Shown: positions 1 to 6,010, numbered from the stretch's first letter. The stretch is DNA of 6,205 nt from Actinomycetes bacterium (GCA_023426865.1 JAEZBT010000269.1:1-6205), one strand, 5' to 3'. Numbers and translations: made by a program. Notes: generated by a model not told the origin, from the letters alone.

Positions 1-216
1 CACCCGGTCAGGGCTCGGCCGCAGGACCCGCACCGCGTCAGCACGCCAGAAGCGGGCGCCCTCGCCTGCGTCGGTCAGGCGCGCCTCGACGCTCTCGCCG
101 GGCAGCGCGTGCCGCACGAACACGACCCGGCCCTCGTGCCGCGCGACGCAGTCCCCGCCGTGGGCGACCGGGCCCACCTCGAGGACGACCGTGCCGCCGG
201 CGCCGGTGTCCGTCAC
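1..216 (-). CDS. TRAM-domain class I SAM-dependent RNA methyltransferase, N-terminal part (runs off window)
   Basis: Only the first 72 codons are present; the gene continues beyond base 1. The fragment is a small beta-rich domain of the TRAM type (about residues 9-66), with VGPVAHGGDCVARHEGRVVFV followed by ALPGE, the pattern that opens TrmA/RlmC/RlmD-family uracil-C5 RNA methyltransferases. In that family TRAM binds RNA, and the catalytic and SAM-binding parts, not visible here, come later. The start is the GTG at 216-214, whose bases overlap the TGA of the upstream permease gene as GTGA, so translation is probably coupled to it; I see no clear Shine-Dalgarno sequence. In M. tuberculosis the equivalent neighbour is Rv2689c, from memory. 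The family call is good; the modified base and RNA cannot be read from this fragment. Confidence 0.85.
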   Translation of the reverse strand, partial: MTDTGAGGTVVLEVGPVAHGGDCVARHEGRVVFVRHALPGESVEARLTDAGEGARFWRADAVRVLRPSPDRV

Positions 217-2192
217 TGGGCGACGCCGTCGCTCGCGGCGACCGCCGAGGACTCCAGCTGCCACGGGACGCTCGCGACGACGACGCCCGGCGTGAACAGC
301 AGCCGGCTCTTCAGGCGCAGGGCGCTCTGGTTGTGCAGCAGCTGCTCCCACCAGTGCCCGACCACGTACTCGGGCACGTAGACCACGACGAGGTCGCGCG
401 GGCTCTCCCGGCGGACCGACCTGACGTACCCGAGGACCGGGCGCGTGATCTCGCGGAACGGCGAGTCGAGCACCCGGAGCGGGACGGGGATCTCGAGCGC
501 CTCCCACTGCTCGCGGAGCGCGCCGGTCGCCTCGTCGTCCACGTCCACCGTCACGGCCTCGAGCACGCTCGGGCGGGTGGCCCGCGCGTACGCGATCGCC
601 CGCATCGCGGGCTTGTGCAGGCGGGCGAGCAGCACGATGGCGTGCACGCGGCTGGGCAGGGCGCGGGCCGTCGACGGGTCGTCACCCAGCGCGAGCTCAG
701 CGGCGACGTGGTCGTAGTGGCGGCGCACCGCCCACATCACGGCGTAGACGCCGGCCATGGCCAGCAGCGCGAGCCAGGCGCCGTGGGTGAACTTCGAGAT
801 GAGCACCACCACGAGGACCGTGCCGGTGAGTCCGAAGCCCGTCGCGTTGATCGCCCGGGACCGCCGCATCCTGCGCTGCGTCGCGGCGTCCGGGGCGGTC
901 CGCAGCTCCCGGTTCCAGTGCCGCACCATGCTGAGCTGGCTCATCGTGAACGACACGAACACGCCGACGATGTACAGCTGGATCAGGCGCGTGACCCGGG
1001 CGTCGAACGCCCAGATCAGCACGCTCGCACCCACGGCGAGGGCGACGATGCCGTTGGAGAACGCCAGCCGGTCGCCGCGGGTGTGCATCTGCTTGGGCAG
1101 GTACCCGTCCTTGGCCAGGATCGACCCGAGCACCGGGAACCCGTTGAACGCCGTGTTCGCGGCGAGCACGAGGATGAGGCCGGCGGCGATGGTCACCAGG
1201 TAGAACGCCGGGGGTACGCCCTGGAAGACGGCGTCGGCGAGCTGGCTCAGCACCGGGTGCTGGACGTACTCCGACCCCACCGGGACGCCGTCGCGCAGCA
1301 GCTGCTCGGCCGGGAACTCCACGAGCTTCGCGTCGGTCGCGCGGGCGAGCAGCAGGATCGACATGAGGAACGTGACGGACAGGCAGCCCAGCATGAGGAG
1401 CGTCGTCGCCGCGTTCTTGCTCTTGGGCTTGCGGAAGTTCGGCACGCCGTTGCTGATCGCCTCGACGCCGGTGAGGGCGGCCGAGCCGGACGCGAAGGCG
1501 CGGAGCACGAGGAGCGCGCCACCGAGGCCCACCAGCCCCTGCTCGTAGCCCGTCTCCGCCAGGACCTCCAGGTCCGCGCTCTCCGACATCGGCAGGTCGC
1601 CCATCAGGAACCGGACGAAGCCGGTGAGCGCCATCGCACCTACGGCGAGCATGAAGATGTACGTGGGGATCGCGAAGAGCGTGCCCGACTCCTTGATGCC
1701 GCGCAGATTGAGCAGCATGAGGAGCAGCACGAGCCCGAGGGCGAAGGAGACCTCGTGCCCCCGCAGCGCGGGGAGCGCCGACGCCGCGTACTGGGCACCG
1801 GAGGAGATCGACACGGCGACGGTGAGGGCGTAGTCCACGAGCAGCGCGCTGCCCACGGCGAGACCCGGCTTCGCGCCGAGGTTCGTGGTGACCACCTCGT
1901 AGTCGCCGCCGCCCGACGGGTACGCGTGCACGTTCTGCCGGTACGAGGCGACCACCACGACGAGCACGACGACGACGGCCAGCCCGACCCAGGGCGAGAA
2001 CACCGCCGCGCCGATTCCGGCGATCGACAAGGTCAGGATGATCTCGTCCGGGGCGTAGGCGACGGACGAGAGTGCGTCCGACGCGAAGACCGGCAGCGCG
2101 ATCCGCTTCGGCAGGAGGGTGTGGCTCAGGCGGTCGCTGCGGAACGGACGACCCAGAAGCAGGCGCTTGACGGCGCCGGCGATATCGGACAC
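213..2192 (-). CDS. KimA-like (APC superfamily) permease, probable potassium transporter
   Basis: A 659-residue inner-membrane transporter with about 12 hydrophobic segments (from about residue 38 to 492) and a C-terminal cytosolic domain (about 515-650). It would usually be labelled an amino-acid permease, but it matches B. subtilis KimA (YdaO, 607 aa, K+/H+ symporter) throughout: SDALSSVAY (38-46), AYPSGGGDY (90-98), LLVDYALTVAVSIS (117-130), ALTGVEAISN (239-248), LILVLAANT (339-347), TRGDRLAFSNG (371-381) and LLHNQSA (618-624). Residues D39, Y46, D120, S128, T241, E244 and Y407 fall where I recall the KimA K+-site residues D36, Y43, D117, S125, T230, E233 and Y377. The loop near 285-325 is longer than in KimA. 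The C-terminal domain corresponds to the KimA domain reported to respond to c-di-AMP. The GTG start at 2192 is chosen because a -10 hexamer lies 8 nt upstream; the reading frame is open further but has no conserved sequence there. It is divergent from trkA1. The fold is near certain; K+ as substrate is inference. Confidence 0.88.
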   Translation of the reverse strand: MSDIAGAVKRLLLGRPFRSDRLSHTLLPKRIALPVFASDALSSVAYAPDEIILTLSIAGIGAAVFSPWVGLAVVVVLVVVVASYRQNVHAYPSGGGDYEVVTTNLGAKPGLAVGSALLVDYALTVAVSISSGAQYAASALPALRGHEVSFALGLVLLLMLLNLRGIKESGTLFAIPTYIFMLAVGAMALTGFVRFLMGDLPMSESADLEVLAETGYEQGLVGLGGALLVLRAFASGSAALTGVEAISNGVPNFRKPKSKNAATTLLMLGCLSVTFLMSILLLARATDAKLVEFPAEQLLRDGVPVGSEYVQHPVLSQLADAVFQGVPPAFYLVTIAAGLILVLAANTAFNGFPVLGSILAKDGYLPKQMHTRGDRLAFSNGIVALAVGASVLIWAFDARVTRLIQLYIVGVFVSFTMSQLSMVRHWNRELRTAPDAATQRRMRRSRAINATGFGLTGTVLVVVLISKFTHGAWLALLAMAGVYAVMWAVRRHYDHVAAELALGDDPSTARALPSRVHAIVLLARLHKPAMRAIAYARATRPSVLEAVTVDVDDEATGALREQWEALEIPVPLRVLDSPFREITRPVLGYVRSVRRESPRDLVVVYVPEYVVGHWWEQLLHNQSALRLKSRLLFTPGVVVASVPWQLESSAVAASDGVAQ

Positions 2193-2200
2193 GGGAGCCC

Positions 2201-2206
2201 ATGCTA
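2201..2206 (-). promoter_or_regulatory. -10 element (TAGCAT) of the KimA-like permease gene
   Basis: On the minus strand TAGCAT fits the actinobacterial TAnnnT -10 pattern and ends 8 nt before the GTG at 2192. At this distance transcription would begin at or next to the start codon, giving a leaderless mRNA. No Shine-Dalgarno sequence precedes the GTG, which agrees. I find no convincing -35 hexamer at 16-19 bp spacing. Confidence 0.55.
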
Positions 2207-2210
2207 GGCC

Positions 2211-2222
2211 CGCCCGCGGGCG
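2211..2222. promoter_or_regulatory. 12-bp perfect palindrome in the divergent promoter region
   Basis: CGCCCGCGGGCG is its own reverse complement. It lies just upstream of the permease -10 hexamer, in the -10/-35 spacer, so a protein bound there would block that promoter. It is made only of G and C in very GC-rich DNA, so chance is a serious alternative, and no regulator is known to me for it. Confidence 0.25.
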
Positions 2223-2280
2223 CCGACGCTGCGCAACAGCGGGCCCGTCGCGAGGTCGCACGATCCCGTCTGCTCCGGTG

Positions 2281-2286
2281 TAGCGT
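2281..2286 (+). promoter_or_regulatory. -10 element (TAGCGT) of the trkA pair
   Basis: TAGCGT fits TAnnnT and is followed by 8 nt and then the GTG start at 2295, the same geometry as the divergent permease promoter. It implies a leaderless trkA1-trkA2 transcript. The -35 region is poor: TCGCAC at 2256-2261 with a 19-bp spacer is the best I can find. Confidence 0.55.
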
Positions 2287-2294
2287 CAGCGGAC

Positions 2295-2963
2295 GTGCAC
2301 TTCGTCATCATGGGCTGCGGCCGCGTGGGTGCCACGCTCGCCCAGCAGCTCGAGGGCAACGGCCACTCCGTCGCCGTGATCGACATGAACCCCGACGCCT
2401 TCCGGCGGCTCGACGCCGAGTTCAGCGGCAAGAAGGTCACGGGCCTCGGGTTCGACCGCGGGACGCTCCAGCAGGCCGGCATCGAGGACGCCTACGCGTT
2501 CGCGGCGGTCTCCGACGGCGACAACTCCAACATCATCTCCGCGCGCGTGGTCCGCGAGACGTACGGCGTGAGCAACGTCGTCGCCCGCATCTACGACCCG
2601 CACCGCGCCGAGATCTACCAGCGGCTCGGCATCCCCACGGTGGCGACCGTGCGCTGGACCGCCGACCAGGTGCTGCGGCGGATGCTCCCCATGGGCGCCA
2701 CCGACGAGTACCGCGACGCGTCCGGCCGGATCGTCATGGCCCAGCTGGACGTGCACCCCCGGTGGCTCGGGCGACCAGCCGTCGAGCTCGAGACCGCCAC
2801 CGGCGCGCGGCTGGCCTTCCTGACCCGGTTCGGCGACGGCATGCTGCCGACGCCCGGCGTCGTGCTCCAGGAGCACGACCTCGTGCACATGCTCGTGCCC
2901 GCCGACGACCTGCCGCGGGTGGAGCGCACGCTCACCCGCCCGCCCGGCCCGGAGGTCGACTGA
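2295..2963 (+). CDS. trkA: TrkA-type potassium uptake regulatory protein (RCK), first of two
   Basis: A 222-residue soluble protein with one RCK_N Rossmann domain (about 1-120) and one RCK_C domain (about 135-215). The nucleotide-binding loop is GCGRVG (7-12), and the acidic residue ending the second strand is D30 (VIDMN), as in NAD(H)/ATP/ADP-binding rather than NADP-binding RCK domains. Other family features are SDGDNSNIISARV (68-80) and VVARIYDP (94-101). Such proteins form rings on the cytosolic face of K+ transporters and gate them in response to nucleotides. At about half the length of enteric TrkA, which holds two RCK units, it probably pairs with the next gene product. The GTG start at 2295 begins exactly at the Rossmann strand (HFVIMGCG). 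It corresponds by position to M. tuberculosis ceoB (Rv2691), from memory. Confidence 0.93.
   Translation: MHFVIMGCGRVGATLAQQLEGNGHSVAVIDMNPDAFRRLDAEFSGKKVTGLGFDRGTLQQAGIEDAYAFAAVSDGDNSNIISARVVRETYGVSNVVARIYDPHRAEIYQRLGIPTVATVRWTADQVLRRMLPMGATDEYRDASGRIVMAQLDVHPRWLGRPAVELETATGARLAFLTRFGDGMLPTPGVVLQEHDLVHMLVPADDLPRVERTLTRPPGPEVD
2951..2955 (+). promoter_or_regulatory. Shine-Dalgarno GGAGG of trkA2
   Basis: GGAGG lies inside the last codons of trkA1, 7 nt before the ATG at 2963. It supports that ATG, at the TGATG junction, as the start of the second RCK gene. Confidence 0.75.
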
Positions 2964-3637
2964 TGCGCGTGGTGATCGCCGGAGCGGGTTCCGTCGGCCG
3001 CTCGATCGCGAACGAGCTCCTGCTGTCCGGGCACGAGGTCATGCTCGTCGACCGGTCGCCGAGCGCGATGCGCGTGGCCTCCGTGGCGGAGGCCGAGTGG
3101 CTGCTCGCGGACGCCTGCGAGCTCTCCAGCCTCGAGGAGGCCCGCGTCGACGAGTCGGACGTCGTCGTGGCGGCGACGGGCGACGACAAGGTCAACCTGG
3201 TCGTCTCGTTCCTGGCCAAGACCGAGTTCGGCGTGCCGCGCACGGTCGCCCGCGTGAACAACCCGAAGAACGAGTGGATGTTCGACGAGGCGTGGGGCGT
3301 CGACGTCGCCGTCTCGACGCCGCGCATCATGACGGCGATGGTCGAGGAGGCCGTGGCCGTCGGCGACCTGGTGAAGATCTTCACGTTCCACCAGTCGGGC
3401 GCGGAGATCCTCGAGGTGACCCTGCCGGTCGACTCCCCGATGGTGGGCACGCGCGTCGGACAGGTCGTCTGGCCGCGCGACACGGTGCTGGCCGCCATCG
3501 TGCGCGGGGCTCAGCCCATCGCCCCCAGCGTGGACGACACGCTCGAGGCCGGCGACGAGCTGCTCATCGTGGCGGGGTCCGAGGCCGATCTGGGAGGTCT
3601 GCACGAGCTGCTCGCGACCCCACGAGCAACCACGTGA
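2963..3637 (+). CDS. trkA: TrkA-type potassium uptake regulatory protein (RCK), second of two
   Basis: A 224-residue RCK protein with RCK_N (about 1-120) and RCK_C (about 140-216). The nucleotide loop is GAGSVG (7-12) with D30 (LVDRS) as the ribose-binding acid. ATGDDKVNLVVSFLAK (70-85) and VARVNNPKNEWMF (93-105) are typical, and the C-domain ends with the usual AGDELLIVAGSE. It is clearly diverged from the first copy, so this is an old pair rather than a recent duplication. It overlaps the first gene by one base (TGATG), so the two are co-translated and probably form a hetero-oligomer. The positional counterpart in M. tuberculosis is ceoC (Rv2692), from memory. Its last 24 codons plus stop lie antisense to the end of the DUF3159 gene. 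No TrkH/KtrB partner is encoded in the window; the nearest transporter is the divergent KimA-like permease. Confidence 0.93.
   Translation: MRVVIAGAGSVGRSIANELLLSGHEVMLVDRSPSAMRVASVAEAEWLLADACELSSLEEARVDESDVVVAATGDDKVNLVVSFLAKTEFGVPRTVARVNNPKNEWMFDEAWGVDVAVSTPRIMTAMVEEAVAVGDLVKIFTFHQSGAEILEVTLPVDSPMVGTRVGQVVWPRDTVLAAIVRGAQPIAPSVDDTLEAGDELLIVAGSEADLGGLHELLATPRATT
3564..3637. other. Tail-to-tail coding overlap of trkA2 and the DUF3159 gene
   Basis: The trkA2 stop (TGA, 3635-3637) lies 74 bp beyond the DUF3159 stop (TGA on the minus strand, 3564-3566), so both strands code here. On the plus strand this encodes the end of the last RCK_C strand (LIVAGSEADL) and tail; on the minus strand it encodes the end of the last helix and the basic tail. 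There is no room for an intergenic terminator, and no hairpin followed by T-rich sequence is seen nearby on either strand. Confidence 0.85.
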
Positions 3638-4307
3638 TCCACAGGCCGACCGCGAACAGCGGAACGCCCATGACGAGCTTCGCGGTTCCCAGCCACCCGA
3701 AGGCGTCCTCGCCCTGGAACCACAGCGGCACCTGAACGGCCAGCCGGGCGCCGAAGACGGCCACCCAGAGCCACGTCGCCCAGGTGAACCGTCGCCGCTC
3801 GCGGGCCGCGGCGGGGTCCGTCCGCCAGCTCATGTCCTCGCTGCGCAGGAAGGCGACGATGACGCCGATCGCCGGCCAGCGGACGAGGATCGAGACGAGC
3901 GCGCCCAGGAACCACGCGGCGTTCACCCACAGGCCCCACGCGAAGTAGTCCTGCGCCTGGCCCGTCCGCCATGCCCAGACGACGCCGATGCCGACGCCGA
4001 GCACCCCTGAGAACGCCTGCGTCACCGGCGTGCGCTGCACCAGCCGCACGACGACAGCCACCAGAGCAACGCCGAGCGAGGCCAGCAGCGACGGGGTCAG
4101 GTCGCGCGTCGCGACGTAGGCGACCACGAACACCAGGCCGGGCGCGACGGACTCGACGAGGCCCCGCACGCCACCGACGGCATCGGCGAAGGAGAAGTCC
4201 TCCCCCGCGATCGCGCGCAAGCCGCGCAGGGGCTCCTGCGACGCCCCCTCCGGGCCCTCGTCAGTCCTGGGCGCCTCGCCCGGCCCGGCCGGCAGCCCCT
4301 CCGTCAC
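3564..4307 (-). CDS. DUF3159 family integral membrane protein
   Basis: A 247-residue protein of unknown function. A hydrophilic N-terminus (1-50) leads into FSFADAVGGVRGLVESVAPGLVF, whose PG-containing first helix is characteristic of DUF3159. Hydrophobic segments lie at about 52-66, 72-89, 97-113, 123-153, 176-193 and 205-229. Charged loops include RSEDMSWRTDPAAARERRR (155-173), and the tail (231-247) is rich in Pro and Arg. The GTG start shares bases with the TGA of the OB-fold gene (GTGA), and a weak GAGG sits 7 nt upstream at 4315-4318, so translation is coupled. It is the last gene of the dut unit, and its end overlaps trkA2 by 74 bp. The positional counterpart is Rv2693c, from memory. 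Being beside K+ genes is suggestive only, because it is transcribed from the other direction. Confidence 0.88.
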   Translation of the reverse strand: MTEGLPAGPGEAPRTDEGPEGASQEPLRGLRAIAGEDFSFADAVGGVRGLVESVAPGLVFVVAYVATRDLTPSLLASLGVALVAVVVRLVQRTPVTQAFSGVLGVGIGVVWAWRTGQAQDYFAWGLWVNAAWFLGALVSILVRWPAIGVIVAFLRSEDMSWRTDPAAARERRRFTWATWLWVAVFGARLAVQVPLWFQGEDAFGWLGTAKLVMGVPLFAVGLWITWLLVGSRAARADLPDRPRTPPR

Positions 4308-4702
4308 GCGTGCGCCTCGTGCCGGGGCGCCAGCTCGTAGCGGGGGTTGAACATCGTCAGGCGGCCGTCGCGCTGGCAGACGAAGCCCGACAGCCGCACC
4401 CGGCGACCCGGCTCGATGCCGGCGATCTGCCGCTGGCCGAGCCAGACGACCTGGATCGCCCCCGTGCCGTCGTACAGCTCGGCCTCGAGCGCCGGCACGC
4501 GCTGCCGGGGCCGCATCGTCACGGAGCGCAGCACGCCGAAGACCTCCGTGCGAGTCCGGCTGCGCAGGCGGCCGACCGCGGAGCAGCCCTGGAGCTCGGC
4601 CTGGGCACGCTCCTCGCGCGCCTCGATCTCCGCGCGGGAGGCGAGGACGGCGCGCAGCCCGGTCTTGACCCGGCCGCCCGTCGTCGTCGGGCCGTGGCCC
4701 AT
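4304..4702 (-). CDS. Small OB-fold nucleic-acid-binding protein
   Basis: A 132-residue protein. Residues 1-45 are a basic then helical lead (SRAEIEAREERAQAEL); residues about 48-124 form an OB-fold of the tRNA-anticodon-binding type, with SRTRTEVFGVLRSVTMRP as the first strands, ALEAELYDGTGAIQVVWLG as the central strands, and IEPGRRVRLSGFVCQRDGRLTMFNPRYEL as the last strands, given here as families of strands rather than one motif. Such domains bind single-stranded DNA or RNA. The ATG at 4702 is chosen because it follows the DUF3710 stop by one base (TGACATG) and has GGAGG 9 nt upstream. It lies between DUF3710 and DUF3159 in the dut unit; the counterpart is Rv2694c, from memory. Its nucleic-acid target is not known to me. 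Confidence 0.87.
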   Translation of the reverse strand: MGHGPTTTGGRVKTGLRAVLASRAEIEAREERAQAELQGCSAVGRLRSRTRTEVFGVLRSVTMRPRQRVPALEAELYDGTGAIQVVWLGQRQIAGIEPGRRVRLSGFVCQRDGRLTMFNPRYELAPRHEAHA

Positions 4703-4703
4703 G

Positions 4704-5405
4704 TCAGTGCACCTCCGTGATCTCGGGCCCGCGGCGCAGCGGGTCGAACGACGTCGTCGCGGCCGTCGTCTGCTCGCCCTCGGGGCGCGCCTGCCCGGGC
4801 AGCGTGAGCGCAAGGAGGTCGCGCGGGGCGCGCGGGCGGTCGCCGCGCACGACGACGACGTCGGCGAACACCGCCTCGAGCTCGCGGGCCTTGTCGGGGT
4901 CGACGGCGGCGCGGCCGGAGATGACGCCGCGCATGAACCAGCGGGGGCCGTCGAAGCCGATGAAGCGTGCCGGGCGGTGGCCGGTACGGCCCTCGGTGGT
5001 GCGGACCGGGAGTCGGGCCAGCAGCTCGCGGCCGAACGGCCCGGGCAGGTCGTCGACCGTGCCGCCCTGGCGGGTCACGGACTCGGCGATCTCGCTGCGG
5101 ATCTCGTCCCAGATGCCCGAGGACCGCGGGGCGGCGAAGACCTGGAGCTGGAGCATCGAGCCGTGCAGCGCGAGCGCCGCGGCCGTCACCACGCGGGAGG
5201 TCTTGTCGACCTCCATGCGCAGCTCCATGCCCTCACGACGCGGGACCCACAGCGCGCCGAGGTCGAGCCGCTCGCCGCGGTCGGCGACCTCGTCCACGTC
5301 CCACGGCCCGTGCTCGCGCCCGGTGACGAAGCCGTCGTCGAGCCCCTCGAGCTCGTCCTCCTCCGGCTCCTCCGCGTCGCGGGACCGCCGACCGAACAGG
5401 GCCAC
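4704..5405 (-). CDS. DUF3710 family protein
   Basis: A 233-residue soluble protein without a signal peptide or membrane helix; its function is unknown. A short basic start (VALFGRRSR) and an acidic, probably disordered stretch (10-24) precede the conserved core at about 33-204. Family landmarks are GPWDVDEV (33-40), RLDLGALWVP (46-55), LQLQVFAAPRSSGIWDEIR (85-103), GPFGRELLARLPV (122-134), FDGPRWFMRGVISG (151-164) and a final VVVVRGDRPRAPRDLLALTLP (183-203), quoted in outline. The tail (205-233) looks disordered. The GTG start at 5405 is fixed by a near-perfect AAGGAGG 5 nt upstream and by the start of conserved sequence; the frame stays open further upstream only into dut. It is second in the dut unit, 43 bp after dut; the counterpart is Rv2696c, from memory. 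Confidence 0.9.
   Translation of the reverse strand: MALFGRRSRDAEEPEEDELEGLDDGFVTGREHGPWDVDEVADRGERLDLGALWVPRREGMELRMEVDKTSRVVTAAALALHGSMLQLQVFAAPRSSGIWDEIRSEIAESVTRQGGTVDDLPGPFGRELLARLPVRTTEGRTGHRPARFIGFDGPRWFMRGVISGRAAVDPDKARELEAVFADVVVVRGDRPRAPRDLLALTLPGQARPEGEQTTAATTSFDPLRRGPEITEVH
4712..4716 (-). promoter_or_regulatory. Shine-Dalgarno GGAGG of the OB-fold gene
   Basis: Minus-strand GGAGG lies within the last codons of the DUF3710 gene, 9 nt before the ATG at 4702. It supports that start over codons further upstream in the same open frame. Confidence 0.7.
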
Positions 5406-5410
5406 TGTCT

Positions 5411-5417
5411 CCTCCTT
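5411..5417 (-). promoter_or_regulatory. Strong Shine-Dalgarno AAGGAGG of the DUF3710 gene
   Basis: Minus-strand AAGGAGG lies 5 nt before the GTG at 5405 and is the best ribosome binding site in the window. The 43-bp gap after dut also has TAGGCT (5451-5446) and TATGTC as possible weak -10 hexamers, so an internal promoter is possible but unsupported by a -35. Confidence 0.85.
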
Positions 5418-5448
5418 CGCGAGCCCGTCCTGGGCCCGACATACCAGC

Positions 5449-5964
5449 CTATGCGCCCTCGCGGGGACCGGCCGCATCCGGGGCCTGCCAACCGCCGCTG
5501 GACCCGAACCCGCCGTCGCCCCGGTGCGACCCGGGCAGGCGCTGGGCGCGGACGAACCGCGCACGCTCCACCCGCTGGATCACGAGCTGGGCGATGCGGT
5601 CGCCGCGCCGCAGCTCCACCGGGTGCTCGGCGTCGGTGTTGAGCAGCGTCACCTGGATCTCGCCGCGGTAGCCGGCGTCCACGGTCCCCGGCGCGTTGAC
5701 GATCGTCAGACCGTGCCGTGCCGCGAGGCCCGAGCGCGGGTGGACGAACGCGGCGTAGCCGTCCGGCAGGGCGATCCGCACGCCGGTCGGGACCGTCGCG
5801 CGCCCCAGGGGCGGCAGGACGACGTCGACGGCGGTGACCAGGTCCGCGCCGGCGTCGCCCGGGTGCGCGTACACGGGCTCGGGCAGGCCGTCGTCGGTCA
5901 TCACCAGCAGGACCTCGACGTCGCCGTCGGCCACGGTGTCGTCCGGGCGGTTCGCGGGGATCAC
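5449..5964 (-). CDS. dut: dUTP diphosphatase (dUTPase), trimeric type
   Basis: A 171-residue cytosolic enzyme that hydrolyses dUTP to dUMP and pyrophosphate, keeping uracil out of DNA and supplying dUMP for thymidylate synthesis. All five motifs of the trimeric family are present: motif 1 AHPGDAGADL (33-42), motif 2 HPRSGLA (75-81), motif 3 GTVDAGYRGE (93-102) with the catalytic Asp97 and the uracil-site Tyr99, motif 4 RRGDRIAQLVIQ (119-130), and the C-terminal lid motif 5 RGDGGFGSSG (148-157), where SSG replaces the commoner STG. The N-terminus is about 13 residues longer than in M. tuberculosis Dut (Rv2697c), as I recall it, and a 14-residue tail follows motif 5. The GTG at 5964 is chosen because a -10 hexamer lies 6 nt upstream; GTG codon 11 and ATG codon 22 are weaker options without a ribosome site. 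It heads the dut-DUF3710-OB-DUF3159 unit. Confidence 0.97.
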   Translation of the reverse strand: MIPANRPDDTVADGDVEVLLVMTDDGLPEPVYAHPGDAGADLVTAVDVVLPPLGRATVPTGVRIALPDGYAAFVHPRSGLAARHGLTIVNAPGTVDAGYRGEIQVTLLNTDAEHPVELRRGDRIAQLVIQRVERARFVRAQRLPGSHRGDGGFGSSGGWQAPDAAGPREGA

Positions 5965-5970
5965 GACGCG

Positions 5971-5976
5971 ACTCTA
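5971..5976 (-). promoter_or_regulatory. -10 element (TAGAGT) of the dut unit
   Basis: Minus-strand TAGAGT fits TAnnnT and ends 6 nt before the GTG of dut, giving a leaderless or almost leaderless mRNA. No Shine-Dalgarno sequence precedes the GTG. The upstream DNA is almost pure G and C, and no -35 is recognisable. Confidence 0.55.
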
Positions 5977-6010
5977 GCGGCGCGCGCGGCGCCGTCCCGG
6001 CCCCGGCTGC

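Noticed and set aside
213..2192. Annotation of the permease as an amino-acid transporter.
   Set aside because: General APC similarity is real, but the specific motifs and the soluble C-terminal domain match KimA, and the neighbours are K+ regulators.
697..2202. A 501-codon minus-strand frame with an ATG at 2202.
   Set aside because: The product is Arg/Pro/Gly-rich shadow sequence, out of frame with the conserved permease, and its ATG overlaps the permease -10 hexamer.
333..2207. A 624-codon open frame on the plus strand, opposite the permease.
   Set aside because: Its product is rich in Arg, His, Glu and Asp in low-complexity runs, as expected for the antisense frame of a GC-rich gene, while the minus-strand frame encodes a well-conserved transporter.
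2193..2294. A c-di-AMP (ydaO) riboswitch or other leader RNA before the permease.
   Set aside because: The gap is too short, is shared with the divergent gene, and the -10 hexamer lies only 8 nt from the start codon.
2201..2962. Upstream extension of the trkA2 frame through trkA1.
   Set aside because: That stretch is Arg/Ala-rich shadow sequence; conserved RCK sequence begins at the ATG at 2963, which has a good ribosome site.
3620..3700. A terminator between the convergent units.
   Set aside because: The region is coding on one or both strands, and I see no stable stem followed by a T run.
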